Shown here: piece by piece, positions 8,269 through 19,205 of the stretch | Position numbering within the stretch: position 1 is the first letter of the stretch | How the letters are laid out: each line of letters begins with the position of its first letter | Assembly (NCBI RefSeq): GCF_014268755.2 | Contig: NZ_CP077093.1 | Location: forward strand, 5,973,501-6,037,500 | Length of the DNA: 64,000 bases | Direction of reading: 5' to 3' | Origin: Pseudomonas vanderleydeniana | Lineage (GTDB): Bacteria; Pseudomonadota; Gammaproteobacteria; Pseudomonadales; Pseudomonadaceae | Notes under the pieces: model-generated | The model's input: only the letters and a program-made list of their open reading frames with translations | Database searches by the model: none | Told to the model about the DNA's origin: nothing | Program-made: the position numbers and the translations under genes

Positions 8269-9308
8269 GCCATTCGCTGCTGCTGAACCTGCACGACCTG
8301 GCTTGTGGTTACCAGGACCAACGGGTCGTGCAGCACCTCAACCTGCACCTCAATGCCGGCGACATCGGCTGCCTGCTGGGTCCTTCGGGTTGTGGCAAGA
8401 CCACCACGCTACGTGCCATCGCCGGTTTCGAGCCGGTCCATGCTGGCGAGATCCAACTCGCCGGCGAAGTCATCTCAAGGGCCGGTTTCACCCTGGCCCC
8501 GGAGAAACGCCGGATCGGCATGGTATTCCAGGACTACGCGCTGTTTCCGCACCTGAACGTCGCGCAGAACATCGCCTTCGGCATTCGCAAGCACCCGCAA
8601 CTGGAACGGATCACCGACGAGTTGCTGGAGCTGGTGAACCTCAAGGGCCTCGGCCAGCGTTATCCCCACGAACTCTCCGGCGGCCAGCAGCAACGCGTGG
8701 CACTGGCCAGGGCCCTGGCGCCGGAGCCGCAGTTGCTGCTGCTCGACGAGCCCTTCTCCAACCTCGATGGCGAATTGCGGCGCAAGCTCAGCCACGAGGT
8801 CCGCGACATTCTCAAGCTGCGTGGCACCAGCGCGATCCTGGTCACCCATGACCAGGAAGAAGCCTTCGCGGTCAGCGATCATGTCGGGGTCTTCAAGGAA
8901 GGTCGCCTGGAGCAGTGGGATACGCCCTATAATCTCTACCACGAGCCGGCGACCCCATTTGTCGCCAGCTTTATCGGGCAGGGCTATTTCATTCGTGGGC
9001 AGCTGCAGACACCCGACTCGGTGCAGACCGAGCTGGGCGTGTTGCGTGGCAACCGCGCCTATGCCTGGCCGACAGGCGGTGCGGTCGACGTGCTGCTGCG
9101 CCCGGACGATATCGTGCCGGCACCGGACAGCCCACTGAAGGCACGCGTCACCAGCAAGACTTTCCTCGGTTCCTCGACCCTCTACCGCCTGCAACTGCCA
9201 AGTGGCAGCCAGCTGGAATCGGTCTTCCCCAGCCATGCCGACCACCGGCCGGGCGAGGAAGTCGGGATTAGCGTGGCTGCCGAACACCTGGTGCTGTTCC
9301 AGGCTTAG
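8265..9308 (+). CDS. ABC transporter ATP-binding protein (FbpC/PotA class), orphan
   Basis: 347 aa ATPase of a binding-protein-dependent importer. Walker [11 protein letters not shown], the Q-loop [10 protein letters not shown], signature [15 protein letters not shown], Walker [13 protein letters not shown] and the H-loop VTHDQEEA are intact. The last ~110 residues form a TOBE-like domain (LRPDDIV...). This domain order is typical of iron(III), spermidine/putrescine and sulfate importers. No permease or binding protein is in the window, and the start overlaps argF by four bases. The substrate is unknown; iron or polyamine are the family choices. Confidence 0.9.
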   Translation: MSHSLLLNLHDLACGYQDQRVVQHLNLHLNAGDIGCLLGPSGCGKTTTLRAIAGFEPVHAGEIQLAGEVISRAGFTLAPEKRRIGMVFQDYALFPHLNVAQNIAFGIRKHPQLERITDELLELVNLKGLGQRYPHELSGGQQQRVALARALAPEPQLLLLDEPFSNLDGELRRKLSHEVRDILKLRGTSAILVTHDQEEAFAVSDHVGVFKEGRLEQWDTPYNLYHEPATPFVASFIGQGYFIRGQLQTPDSVQTELGVLRGNRAYAWPTGGAVDVLLRPDDIVPAPDSPLKARVTSKTFLGSSTLYRLQLPSGSQLESVFPSHADHRPGEEVGISVAAEHLVLFQA

Positions 9309-9321
9309 AGCACCTGCCGGC

Positions 9322-10104
9322 TCACCCCAGAGCCAGCCGTCCGCTGGCTACCAGGGTGGCGTGGCCGCCGATCTTCACCCGATCGCCCTCCAGTCGACAG
9401 AACAACTCACCGCCACGCGGCGAACACTGGTAGGCCGTCAAGCCGGTCTTGCCCAGGCGCCGGGCCCAGTAGGGAATCAGCGCACAATGGGTCGAACCGG
9501 TGACCGGATCTTCGTTGATCCCGATGGCCGGGGCAAAATAACGCGAGACAAAATCATGCCGTTCACCCGGCGCGGTGACGATCACTCCCGGCCAGGGTAG
9601 CCTGGCCACCGCCGCCCAATCGGGCGTGCAGTCACGCACCGCCTGCTCGGAGGCCAGCACCACGAACAGCTCGTTGGCGCCCAGCACATCGACCACCGGT
9701 GTACCCAGCGCCCGCTCGACCTCGAGGGTGACGCCAACTCCACTCGGCACCCGCACCGGGAAATCCAGCCACAACCGATCAGCCTCGCGACTGACACTCA
9801 GCGCACCGGACTTGCAGACGAACTCGAGCGTCTCCTGCTGTTCACCGTAGACCTCGAACAGCACGAAGGCACTGGCCAAGGTCGCATGGCCGCAAAGGGG
9901 CACTTCAGTGGTCGGGGTGAACCAGCGGATATGCCAGGCAGCGCCCTCGCGCACCAGGAAAGCGGTCTCCGCCAGATTGTGCTCCGCGGCGATTTTCTGC
10001 ATCAACTCATCGGCCAGCCAGGCGTCGAGCCGATAGACCATCGCCGGGTTGCCACTGAAGGGCCGTTCGCTGAAGGCATCGACCTGGTGAAATTCAAGCT
10101 GCAT
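9322..10104 (-). CDS. PhzF family protein (isomerase-like)
   Basis: 260 aa with the diaminopimelate-epimerase-like fold of PhzF. The N-terminus FHQVDAFSERPFSGNPA and NLAETAFLV carry the conserved Gly-Asn-Pro and the catalytic Glu. The middle has LCGHATLASAF, and the C-terminus GINEDPVTGSTHC is the second conserved loop. It stands alone and is not part of a phenazine operon, so this is one of the many housekeeping PhzF homologues with no known substrate. A better start than the longest frame is MQLEFHQVDAF. Confidence 0.9.
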   Translation of the reverse strand: MQLEFHQVDAFSERPFSGNPAMVYRLDAWLADELMQKIAAEHNLAETAFLVREGAAWHIRWFTPTTEVPLCGHATLASAFVLFEVYGEQQETLEFVCKSGALSVSREADRLWLDFPVRVPSGVGVTLEVERALGTPVVDVLGANELFVVLASEQAVRDCTPDWAAVARLPWPGVIVTAPGERHDFVSRYFAPAIGINEDPVTGSTHCALIPYWARRLGKTGLTAYQCSPRGGELFCRLEGDRVKIGGHATLVASGRLALG

Positions 10105-10198
10105 GACGTCCTCTCTCCTTGTCCAAGAGCGCCAGTGTGCTCGTTCCCCAGTTTGCCGCCCAGTGACAGAACCGCTGAATTTACGCCATACAGACCCG

Positions 10199-10669
10199 TC
10201 AGGCGCGGCCGATGTCGGCGAACTTCGCCTGGGTGTGTTCCGCCAGCACCGCCGGTGCCAGCTCCACTTCCAGGCCACGGCGCCCGGCACTGACGAAGAT
10301 CGTCGCGAACCCTTGCGCGCTCTGGTCGATGAAGGTGCGCAGGCGCTTCTTCTGCCCCAGCGGGCTGATGCCACCCAGCAGGTAGCCGGTCGCCCGCTGG
10401 GCGGCAGCCGGGTCGGCCATCTCGACCTTCTTCACCCCGGCGGCGTGGGCAAGAGCCTTCAGATCCAGACTTCCGACGACCGGTACCACCGCCACCAGCA
10501 ATTCGGCCTTTTCACTGCTCGCCAGCAACGTCTTGAACACCTGGGCCGGCGCGAGCGCCAGCTTCTCCGCGGCCTCCAGGCCATAGGAAGCGGCTTTCGG
10601 ATCATGTTCGTAACTGTGCACGTGGTGTTCGGCACGAACTTTTTTCAGCAAGTCCAAGGCAGGCGTCAT
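10199..10669 (-). CDS. ybaK: Cys-tRNA(Pro)/Cys-tRNA(Cys) deacylase YbaK type
   Basis: 156 aa trans-editing protein of the YbaK/EbsC family that removes Cys mischarged on tRNA-Pro. The Lys in AQVFKTLLA is at the conserved active position, and [12 protein letters not shown] and the GRRGLEVEL region are family hallmarks. Monocistronic, on the minus strand, upstream of the glp genes. Confidence 0.93.
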   Translation of the reverse strand: MTPALDLLKKVRAEHHVHSYEHDPKAASYGLEAAEKLALAPAQVFKTLLASSEKAELLVAVVPVVGSLDLKALAHAAGVKKVEMADPAAAQRATGYLLGGISPLGQKKRLRTFIDQSAQGFATIFVSAGRRGLEVELAPAVLAEHTQAKFADIGRA

Positions 10670-11040
10670 GGTTATTCCTGGCAGACGGGTTGATAAGCGC
10701 GGATTTTAGGTCATCCCCGGATAAAAGGCTCTATCAGCGGCACGAAACCGTCTAGCTCAAGGTTCAAAAACGTCTACGAGCGACACCGCGCTAGCCGTAT
10801 TCCTACAAACCAAAACACTTCATTCACTCAATCAATAGTCACATTGTGGATAATCGTTCACTTTCGACCTTTGACAGCAGTGTTTCTTGTCTATATTTTT
10901 TCGAATCTGAAGATCATAGTCCTAATCCAGCAGTACCCAGCGGTAAGTCGGCATCAGGGATGGGGATCCCCGAAAGCCGATGCAAGACCACGCCGGCCAG
11001 CGGGCCTGGCGCGACACAACAACAAAAATCGAGGTATCCA
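10670..11040 (+). other. Control region between ybaK and glpF
   Basis: About 370 bases with no supported gene, lower in GC than the flanks. It contains the glpF promoter and GlpR-like sites (listed separately) and a leader of about 130 bases before glpF. Confidence 0.6.
10854..10914 (+). promoter_or_regulatory. glpF promoter with flanking GlpR-like sites
   Basis: TTGACA at 10871-10876, 17 bases, TATTTT at 10894-10899. Two 18-base stretches, 10854-10871 (read on the minus strand) and 10897-10914, each match 11 of 18 positions of the E. coli GlpR consensus (ATGTTCGWTAWCGAACAT). Both keep CG and GAA at the right spacing. They sit on either side of the promoter, as expected for repression. The promoter is plausible; the operators are tentative. 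Confidence 0.5.
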
Positions 11041-11889
11041 ATGACTACCGCTTTGAAACAACCATCGCTATCGGGACAATGCATCGCCGAATTTCTCGGC
11101 ACTGCGCTGCTGATTTTCTTCGGTACGGGCTGCGTTGCCGCGCTCAAGGTCGCGGGTGCCAGTTTTGGCCTGTGGGAGATCAGCATCATCTGGGGGGTCG
11201 GCGTGAGCATGGCGATCTACCTGACCGCCGGTGTTTCCGGTGCGCACCTCAACCCCGCCGTCAGCATTGCGCTGTGCCTGTTCGCCGACTTCGAAAAACG
11301 CAAACTGCCGTTCTACATCCTCGCCCAGGTCGCCGGTGCCTTCTGCGCCGCCGCGTTGGTTTACACGCTTTACAGCAACCTGTTCTTCGATTTCGAACAG
11401 GCGCATCACATGGTCCGTGGTTCGCAAGCCAGCCTGGAACTGGCATCGGTGTTCTCCACCTACCCGAATGCCGCACTGACCACCGCCCAGGCCTTCCTGG
11501 TCGAAGTGGTGATCACGGCCATCCTGATGGGTGTGATCATGTCTCTGACCGACGACAACAACGGCCTGCCCAACGGCCCGCTGGCCCCTCTGCTGATCGG
11601 TCTGCTGATCGCCGTGATCGGCAGTGCCATGGGCCCTCTGACCGGCTTCGCGATGAACCCGGCACGGGATTTCGGGCCCAAGCTGATGACCTTCGTTGCG
11701 GGCTGGGGTGAAATAGCCTTCACTGGCGGGCGCGACATTCCGTATTTCCTGATCCCGATCTTCGCACCGATTCTTGGCGCCAGCCTCGGCGCTGCACTGT
11801 ATCGCGGGATGATCGCCCGCCATCTGCCCAGTACCACCGCCGTAGAGGAAGAGCCCGCGACCGCTGCCAAAAAGGTCCGCGCTTCCTGA
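11041..11889 (+). CDS. glpF: Glycerol uptake facilitator (aquaglyceroporin)
   Basis: 282 aa inner-membrane channel of the MIP family. The two half-helix pore motifs are SGAHLNPAVSIAL and GFAMNPARDFGPK; the Asp after the second NPAR marks glycerol-conducting members. Six hydrophobic segments are visible. The start MTTALKQPSLSG has GAGG nearby; longer in-frame extensions would overlap the promoter. First gene of the glycerol operon, followed at 94 bases by glpK. Confidence 0.95.
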   Translation: MTTALKQPSLSGQCIAEFLGTALLIFFGTGCVAALKVAGASFGLWEISIIWGVGVSMAIYLTAGVSGAHLNPAVSIALCLFADFEKRKLPFYILAQVAGAFCAAALVYTLYSNLFFDFEQAHHMVRGSQASLELASVFSTYPNAALTTAQAFLVEVVITAILMGVIMSLTDDNNGLPNGPLAPLLIGLLIAVIGSAMGPLTGFAMNPARDFGPKLMTFVAGWGEIAFTGGRDIPYFLIPIFAPILGASLGAALYRGMIARHLPSTTAVEEEPATAAKKVRAS

Positions 11890-11893
11890 TTGA

Positions 11894-13489
<1,596 letters not shown>

Positions 13490-13516
13490 GACACATGAGC
13501 GGGGCTTGAAGGCCTT

Positions 13517-13606
13517 TTCGCGGGCAAGCCACGCTCCTACAGGTACGGCGTCGTACGCAACACGAACGTACAACACAATCCTGTAGGAGCGAGGCTTGCC
13601 CGCGAA
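13517..13606. repeat. Intergenic inverted repeat, family B
   Basis: Inverted arms of about 27 bases (13517-13543 and 13580-13606) with the core GCGGGCAAGCC...CTCCTACAG. The same family recurs at 48.83 and 57.6 kb. It lies between glpK and glpR and may protect or attenuate the glpFK message (inference). Confidence 0.82.
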
Positions 13607-13764
13607 CCGCTTATCAGACGCCCCCGAACAATAGAGCCCACGCCAAACGACCGGCATCCGTCCGGTTTACGACCCGAGAATCGTTTCAGCGGCCCTGCAA
13701 GTGGCAGACCGGTTCTTCCTGCGGCATCATGGAGGAATTTGTACGGCAGCCCAAAGGACGCCCA

Positions 13765-14520
13765 ATGAATCTGCCTCCCCGCCAGCAGCAAATCCTCGAA
13801 CTGGTCCGCGAACGCGGCTACGTCAGCATCGAGGAAATGGCCCAGCTGTTCGTCGTGACCCCGCAAACCATCCGCCGCGACATCAACCAGTTGGCGGACT
13901 CCAACCTGTTGCGTCGCTACCACGGCGGAGCCGCCTACGACTCCAGCGTGGAAAACACCGCCTACGCCATGCGCGCCGACCAGATGCGCGACGAAAAACA
14001 GCGGATCGCCGAATCCATCGCCCGGCAGATCCCTGATCACGCCTCGCTGTTCATCAATATCGGCACCACCACCGAATCGATCGCACGCGCACTGCTCAAT
14101 CACAATCACCTGAAGATCATCACCAACAACCTGCACGTGGCCTCGATCCTCAGCGCCAAGGACGACTTCGAGGTGCAACTGGCCGGCGGCAACGTCCGCC
14201 GCGACGGCGGCGTGGTGGGCCAGGCCAGCGTCGACTTCATCAATCAATTCAAGGTCGACTTCGCCCTGGTGGGCATCAGCGGCATCGACGAGGATGGCAG
14301 CCTGCTGGATTTCGACTACCAGGAAGTCCGGGTATCCCAGGCGATCATCGCCAATGCCCGCCAGGTCATCCTGGCCGCCGACTCGAGCAAGTTCGGACGC
14401 AACGCCATGGTACGCCTGGGACCGATCACCCTGATCGACTGCCTGGTGACCGACCAGGCACCGGTGCCGGCCCTGGCGCAGTTGCTCAACCAGCACAAGA
14501 TCCGCCTGGACGTGGTCTGA
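13765..14520 (+). CDS. glpR: Glycerol-3-phosphate regulon repressor
   Basis: 251 aa DeoR-family repressor. The N-terminal helix-turn-helix is [20 protein letters not shown] ... [13 protein letters not shown]. The C-terminal sugar-phosphate sensor domain has [13 protein letters not shown] and ADSSKFGR. The start MNLPPRQQQ is preceded by AAGGA; a longer in-frame ATG 12 codons upstream lacks one. It lies between glpK and glpD and likely controls both promoters. Confidence 0.94.
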   Translation: MNLPPRQQQILELVRERGYVSIEEMAQLFVVTPQTIRRDINQLADSNLLRRYHGGAAYDSSVENTAYAMRADQMRDEKQRIAESIARQIPDHASLFINIGTTTESIARALLNHNHLKIITNNLHVASILSAKDDFEVQLAGGNVRRDGGVVGQASVDFINQFKVDFALVGISGIDEDGSLLDFDYQEVRVSQAIIANARQVILAADSSKFGRNAMVRLGPITLIDCLVTDQAPVPALAQLLNQHKIRLDVV

Positions 14521-14618
14521 CCCGACTCCGGGGCCTCTCCATGGCCCCGCAGGAGCAGCGGTGCAGTGTCGCGACTGCCCGCCGCCACCCGCAGGGCCTT
14601 GCTCTCTCGCGCCCTGCA

Positions 14619-14636
14619 ATGTTCGATAATTTTCCT
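14619..14636 (+). promoter_or_regulatory. Partial GlpR-like site
   Basis: The left half ATGTTCGATAA agrees fully with the E. coli GlpR consensus; the right half is degenerate (13 of 18 overall). It lies about 85 bases before the paired glpD sites and could be an auxiliary operator. Confidence 0.4.
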
Positions 14637-14702
14637 TTCAGCCCATCCTGATGAATTTTTTCAATCGGGAGCCGGTGGCTGCGGGCGCGCTTATCGGCTA
14701 AT

Positions 14703-14740
14703 ATTTTCGAAAATGAACATAAATGTTCGAATTCAAATAT
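14703..14740 (+). promoter_or_regulatory. Tandem GlpR operators before glpD
   Basis: 14703-14720 matches the GlpR consensus at 16 of 18 positions (ATTTTCGAAAATGAACAT). 14723-14740 matches at 14 of 18 and starts with a perfect ATGTTCG half. Centres are 20 bases apart, so two dimers would bind the same face of the DNA, 25-60 bases before the glpD start. Confidence 0.7.
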
Positions 14741-14765
14741 AGCAACCGCCATGCGAGGCTCGCCG

Positions 14766-16304
14766 ATGACTTCCACCACCTTGCCTGCACCACCCCTTGC
14801 CGAGATCTATGACATCGCCGTGATTGGCGGTGGCATCAATGGTGTCGGGATTGCCGCGGACGCAGCCGGTCGCGGCCTGTCGGTGTTCCTTTGCGAAAAG
14901 GATGATCTGGCCAGCCACACGTCGTCAGCCAGTAGCAAGCTGATCCATGGCGGCCTGCGCTACCTCGAACACTATGAGTTCCGCCTGGTACGTGAAGCCC
15001 TGGCCGAGCGTGAAGTGCTGCTGGCCAAGGCGCCGCACATCGTCAAGCCGATGCGTTTCGTCCTGCCGCATCGCCCGCACCTGCGCCCGGCCTGGATGAT
15101 CCGCGCCGGCCTGTTCCTCTATGACCACCTGGGCAAACGCGAGAAACTCGCCGGTTCGCGCAGCCTCAAGTTCGGCGCCGATAGCGCACTCAAGGCAGAA
15201 ATCTCCCGAGGCTTCGAATACTCCGACTGCTGGGTCGACGACGCCCGCCTGGTGGTACTCAATGCCATGGCCGCCCGGGAAAAGGGCGCGCATATCCACA
15301 CCCGTACCCGTTGCACCAGCGCCCGTCGTACCAAGGGCTTGTGGCAACTGGAGATGGAGCGCGCCGATGGCGTGCGTTTCTCGATCCAGGCCAAGGCCCT
15401 GGTGAACGCGGCCGGCCCCTGGGTCGCCAAGTTCATCAAGGACGACCTGAAGCTGGATTCGCCCTACGGCATCCGCCTGATCCAGGGCAGCCACCTGATC
15501 GTGCCCCGACTGTACGAGGGTGAACACGCGCACATCCTGCAGAACGAGGACCAGCGTATCGTGTTCACCATTCCGTACCTGGAACGCTTCACGCTGATCG
15601 GCACCACCGACCGCGAGTACCAGGGCGACCCGGCCAAGGTGGCGATCACCGAGGCGGAAACCGATTACCTGCTCAAGGTGGTCAACGCGCACTTCAAGAA
15701 GCAGCTGGCCCGCAGCGATATCCTGCACAGCTACTCCGGTGTGCGCCCGCTGTGCAACGACGAGTCCGACAACCCGTCGGCGGTGACCCGCGACTACACC
15801 CTGGCGCTGTCGGCTACCGCCGGGGAGGCGCCGCTGTTGTCGGTGTTCGGCGGCAAGCTGACCACCTACCGCAAGCTGGCCGAATCGGCCATGGGCCAGC
15901 TGGCACCGTTCTTCACCCAGATGCGGCCGAGCTGGACCGCCAGCTCGACCCTGCCGGGCGGCGAAGACATGACCACGCCACAGGCCCTGGCCGAGGCAAT
16001 CCGCAAGCGCTTGGACTGGGTACCAAGCGAAATCGCCCGGCGCTGGGCCAGCACCTACGGCAGCCGCACCTGGCGATTGCTGGAAGGCGTACAGACGCTG
16101 GCCGACCTCGGCGAACACCTCGGCGGCGGTCTCTACAGCCACGAAGTCGATTACCTGTGCCGCGAAGAATGGGCGACCAGCGCCCAGGACATCCTCTGGC
16201 GTCGCAGCAAGCTGGGGCTGTTCACCAGCCCTGAGCAACAACAGAACCTGCAAGGCTACCTCGACAAGCTCGAGCAGGCTCGCGGCAAGATCGAAGCGGC
16301 CTGA
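14766..16304 (+). CDS. glpD: Aerobic glycerol-3-phosphate dehydrogenase
   Basis: 512 aa FAD flavoprotein at the inner membrane that oxidises glycerol-3-phosphate to dihydroxyacetone phosphate and passes electrons to ubiquinone. The N-terminal dinucleotide fold IAVIGGGINGVGIAADAAGRG is clear, and SSKLIHGGLRYLEHYEF and the FGGKLTTYRKLAE motif are standard. A start five codons earlier is possible. Its own GlpR sites lie just upstream. Confidence 0.97.
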   Translation: MTSTTLPAPPLAEIYDIAVIGGGINGVGIAADAAGRGLSVFLCEKDDLASHTSSASSKLIHGGLRYLEHYEFRLVREALAEREVLLAKAPHIVKPMRFVLPHRPHLRPAWMIRAGLFLYDHLGKREKLAGSRSLKFGADSALKAEISRGFEYSDCWVDDARLVVLNAMAAREKGAHIHTRTRCTSARRTKGLWQLEMERADGVRFSIQAKALVNAAGPWVAKFIKDDLKLDSPYGIRLIQGSHLIVPRLYEGEHAHILQNEDQRIVFTIPYLERFTLIGTTDREYQGDPAKVAITEAETDYLLKVVNAHFKKQLARSDILHSYSGVRPLCNDESDNPSAVTRDYTLALSATAGEAPLLSVFGGKLTTYRKLAESAMGQLAPFFTQMRPSWTASSTLPGGEDMTTPQALAEAIRKRLDWVPSEIARRWASTYGSRTWRLLEGVQTLADLGEHLGGGLYSHEVDYLCREEWATSAQDILWRRSKLGLFTSPEQQQNLQGYLDKLEQARGKIEAA

Positions 16305-16418
16305 CCCGGGGCGGCTGAGCACTTTTCCAACGGCGGGGACCGGTTTGCCGGCTCCCGCCCATCAGGCACCGCCGCCGCTGGGCAACTGCGCCCTCCCCCG
16401 ACGCCCCCGCATCCTCCA

Positions 16419-16463
16419 TTCGGTTTTCCGAACGACAACCCCGGCATCATTCGGCGAACCGGA
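16419..16463 (+). promoter_or_regulatory. Two AauR-type enhancer sites
   Basis: 16419-16432 reads TTCGGTTTTCCGAA, an exact match to TTCGG-N4-CCGAA, the motif I recall as described for AauR in P. putida. 16450-16463 reads TTCGGCGAACCGGA, one mismatch. Centres are 31 bases apart, about three helical turns, and 80-120 bases upstream of the sigma-54 promoter. Confidence 0.75.
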
Positions 16464-16540
16464 CGCCCAGCGCGCTCAAATTCGCCAAAATGAAATAAAA
16501 ATCCCATATAAATCAATGGGAAGACTCAGCTCGCCAGGTA

Positions 16541-16556
16541 TGGCACGAGTCCTGCT
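16541..16556 (+). promoter_or_regulatory. Sigma-54 (-24/-12) promoter of aatJ
   Basis: TGGCACGAGTCCTGCT fits TGGCACG-N4-TTGCW with one mismatch and the GG/GC elements correctly spaced. It lies about 115 bases before aatJ and downstream of two AauR-type sites. Confidence 0.78.
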
Positions 16557-16670
16557 CTATACTCCACCACCGAATGCTCACTCAGCCCCCTGGGCCCCGC
16601 GAGCCGTTCGCAGTACCCGAGGGCCGAGTGAACGGCTCCATAAGAAAAACAATCTCGAGGAAATCATCCG

Positions 16671-17585
16671 ATGCGCATCGTTCCCCATATCCTGGGCGCA
16701 GCAATCGCTGCCGCACTGATCAGCACTCCAGTTTCCGCTGCCGAACTGACCGGCACCCTGAAGAAGATCAAAGAGTCCGGGACCATCACCCTCGGGCATC
16801 GTGACAGTTCCATTCCGTTCTCCTACATCGCTGATGCATCCGGCAAGCCAGTGGGCTACTCCCACGACATCCAGCTGGCCATCGTCGAAGGCATCAAGAA
16901 AGACCTGAACCTGCCTGACCTGAAGGTCAAGTACAACCTGGTCACCTCCCAGACCCGTATCCCGCTGGTACAGAACGGCACCGTCGACGTCGAGTGTGGC
17001 TCCACCACCAACAACGCCGAGCGCGCCCAGCAGGTCGACTTCTCGGTCGGCATCTTCGAAATCGGTACCCGCCTGCTGTCGAAGAAGGATTCGACCTACA
17101 AGGACTTCGCCGACCTCAAGGGCAAGAACGTGGTGACCACCGCTGGCACCACCTCCGAGCGCATCCTCAAGGCGATGAACGCCGACAAGCAGATGGGCAT
17201 GAACGTGATCTCCGCCAAGGACCACGGCGAGTCCTTCCAGATGCTCGAAGGCGGCCGTGCCGTCGCGTTCATGATGGACGACGCACTGCTGGCCGGCGAA
17301 ATGGCCAAGGCCAAGAAACCGACCGACTGGGCCGTGACCGGTACGCCACAGTCCTACGAGATCTATGGCTGCATGGTCCGCAAGGACGACCCGGCCTTCA
17401 AAAAAGCCGTGGATGACGCCATCGTCGGCCTCTACAAGTCCGGCGAGATCAACAAGATCTACGACAAGTGGTTCACCCAGCCGATCCCGCCAAAAGGCCT
17501 GAACCTGAACTTCCCGATGAGCAAGGAGCTCAAGGCCCTGATCGAGAATCCGAACGACAAGCCAGCGCCTGACGCAAAGATCTGA
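16671..17585 (+). CDS. aatJ: Glutamate/aspartate ABC transporter, periplasmic binding protein
   Basis: 304 aa with a cleavable signal peptide (IVPHILGAAIAAALISTPVSAAE). The mature part is an SBP_bac_3 protein, with ITLGHRDSSIPFSYI at the start, VECGSTTNNAERAQQVDFSVG and TTAGTTSERIL in the ligand cleft; it resembles GltI. It delivers acidic amino acids to the permease encoded downstream. First gene of the aatJQMP operon. Confidence 0.95.
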   Translation: MRIVPHILGAAIAAALISTPVSAAELTGTLKKIKESGTITLGHRDSSIPFSYIADASGKPVGYSHDIQLAIVEGIKKDLNLPDLKVKYNLVTSQTRIPLVQNGTVDVECGSTTNNAERAQQVDFSVGIFEIGTRLLSKKDSTYKDFADLKGKNVVTTAGTTSERILKAMNADKQMGMNVISAKDHGESFQMLEGGRAVAFMMDDALLAGEMAKAKKPTDWAVTGTPQSYEIYGCMVRKDDPAFKKAVDDAIVGLYKSGEINKIYDKWFTQPIPPKGLNLNFPMSKELKALIENPNDKPAPDAKI

Positions 17586-17787
17586 GTCACGGCTAACCTT
17601 ACTTCCCAGGGCCGCCAACGCGGTCCGGGAAGTCTGTTGAACACCTGCTGTACTGGCTTCTTCTGAATTGCATTGGAACAACACTCGGACCGCGAGCGGT
17701 ACCGGTGTGCCCGACAGACACTGCCGGGCGGGGCGGAGTCCCGGGAAGCACGTGCTCGTACATCGATCGACCTGAGGGGAGACCCGA

Positions 17788-18534
17788 ATGAATTACAACT
17801 GGGATTGGGGCGTGTTCTTCAAGACCACCGGCGTTGGCAGCGAGACCTATCTCGACTGGTTCATCGCCGGGCTGGGCTGGACCATCGCGATCTCCATCGT
17901 GGGCTGGATCATTGCATTGACCCTGGGTTCCATACTCGGCGTGATGCGCACCGTGCCCAACCGCCTGGTCGCCGGCATCGCGACCTGCTACGTGGAACTG
18001 TTCCGCAACGTCCCGCTGCTGGTGCAACTGTTCATCTGGTACTTCCTGGTACCCGACCTGCTGCCGCAGAACCTGCAGGACTGGTTCAAGCAGGACCTGA
18101 ACCCAACCACCTCGGCCTACATCAGCGTGGTCATCTGCCTCGGCCTGTTCACCGCCGCCCGCGTCTGCGAGCAGGTACGCACCGGTATCCAGGCACTGCC
18201 CCGCGGCCAGGAATCGGCCGCCCGCGCCATGGGCTTCAAGCTGCCGCAGATCTACTGGAACGTGCTGCTGCCCCAGGCCTACCGGATCATCATTCCGCCG
18301 CTGACCTCGGAATTCCTGAACATCTTCAAGAACTCCTCCGTCGCCTCGCTGATCGGCCTGATGGAACTGCTCGCGCAGACCAAGCAGACCGCCGAGTTCT
18401 CCGCCAACCTGTTCGAAGCCTTCACCCTGGCGACGCTGATCTATTTCACCCTGAACATGAGCCTGATGCTGCTCATGCGCCTGGTCGAGAAGAAAGTCTC
18501 GGTGCCCGGCCTGATCTCCGTAGGGGGTAAATGA
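17788..18534 (+). CDS. aatQ: Glutamate/aspartate ABC transporter permease (GltJ-like)
   Basis: 248 aa inner-membrane permease of the HisMQ type. Several membrane helices and the ATPase-contact EAA loop (GQESAARAMGFKLPQIYWNVLLPQA) are visible. It lies 200 bases after aatJ, a gap that may hold a processing or attenuation site since the binding protein is usually made in excess. Confidence 0.94.
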   Translation: MNYNWDWGVFFKTTGVGSETYLDWFIAGLGWTIAISIVGWIIALTLGSILGVMRTVPNRLVAGIATCYVELFRNVPLLVQLFIWYFLVPDLLPQNLQDWFKQDLNPTTSAYISVVICLGLFTAARVCEQVRTGIQALPRGQESAARAMGFKLPQIYWNVLLPQAYRIIIPPLTSEFLNIFKNSSVASLIGLMELLAQTKQTAEFSANLFEAFTLATLIYFTLNMSLMLLMRLVEKKVSVPGLISVGGK

Positions 18535-19205
18535 TGGAATTCGATTTCAGCGACATCGTCCCGGCCATTCCCGGCCTGTGGAACGGCATGCTGATGACCC
18601 TGCAACTGATGGCCCTTGGCGTCGTCGGCGGGATCATCATCGGCACCGTCCTGGCCCTGATGCGCCTGTCCCACAACAAGCTGCTGTCGAGCATCGCCGG
18701 CGCCTACGTCAACTATTTCCGCTCGATTCCGCTGCTGCTGGTGATCACCTGGTTCTACCTGGCGGTCCCGTTCGTGCTGCGCTGGATCACCGGCGAAGAC
18801 ACGCCGATCGGCGCGTTCACCTCCTGCATCATCGCCTTCATGATGTTCGAGGCAGCGTACTTCTGTGAAATCGTCCGGGCCGGCGTGCAATCGATCCCCA
18901 AGGGCCAGATGGGTGCCGCCCAGGCGCTGGGCATGGGCTACGGCCAGACCATGCGTCTGATCATCCTGCCGCAGGCGTTCCGCAAGATGACCCCGCTGCT
19001 GCTGCAGCAAAGCATCATCCTGTTCCAGGACACCTCGCTGGTCTATACCGTGGGCCTGGTGGATTTCCTCAACTCCGCGCGCTCGAGCGGTGACATCGTC
19101 GGGCGCTCCAACGAGTTCCTGATCTTCGCCGGCCTGATCTACTTCATCATCAGCTTTGCCGCCTCGCAGCTGGTCAAGCGTCTGCAAAAAAGGTTTGCCA
19201 TATGA
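18534..19205 (+). CDS. aatM: Glutamate/aspartate ABC transporter permease (GltK-like)
   Basis: 223 aa partner permease with the EAA loop [26 protein letters not shown] permits two starts; the second is better spaced from GGGGG. It overlaps the stop of aatQ and its own stop overlaps aatP, so the three subunits are translationally coupled. Confidence 0.94.
   Translation: MEFDFSDIVPAIPGLWNGMLMTLQLMALGVVGGIIIGTVLALMRLSHNKLLSSIAGAYVNYFRSIPLLLVITWFYLAVPFVLRWITGEDTPIGAFTSCIIAFMMFEAAYFCEIVRAGVQSIPKGQMGAAQALGMGYGQTMRLIILPQAFRKMTPLLLQQSIILFQDTSLVYTVGLVDFLNSARSSGDIVGRSNEFLIFAGLIYFIISFAASQLVKRLQKRFAI

Larger units (their letters stand above)
16305..16670 (+). other. Control region between glpD and aatJ
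   Basis: About 365 bases without a supported gene. It holds two AauR-type palindromes and a sigma-54 promoter (separate entries) and a leader of about 110 bases. Confidence 0.7.

Noticed and set aside
9322..10374. Longer 350-codon start for the PhzF gene
   Set aside because: The extra 90 residues are Arg/Ser-rich without similarity to PhzF; MQLEFHQVDAF is the family start.
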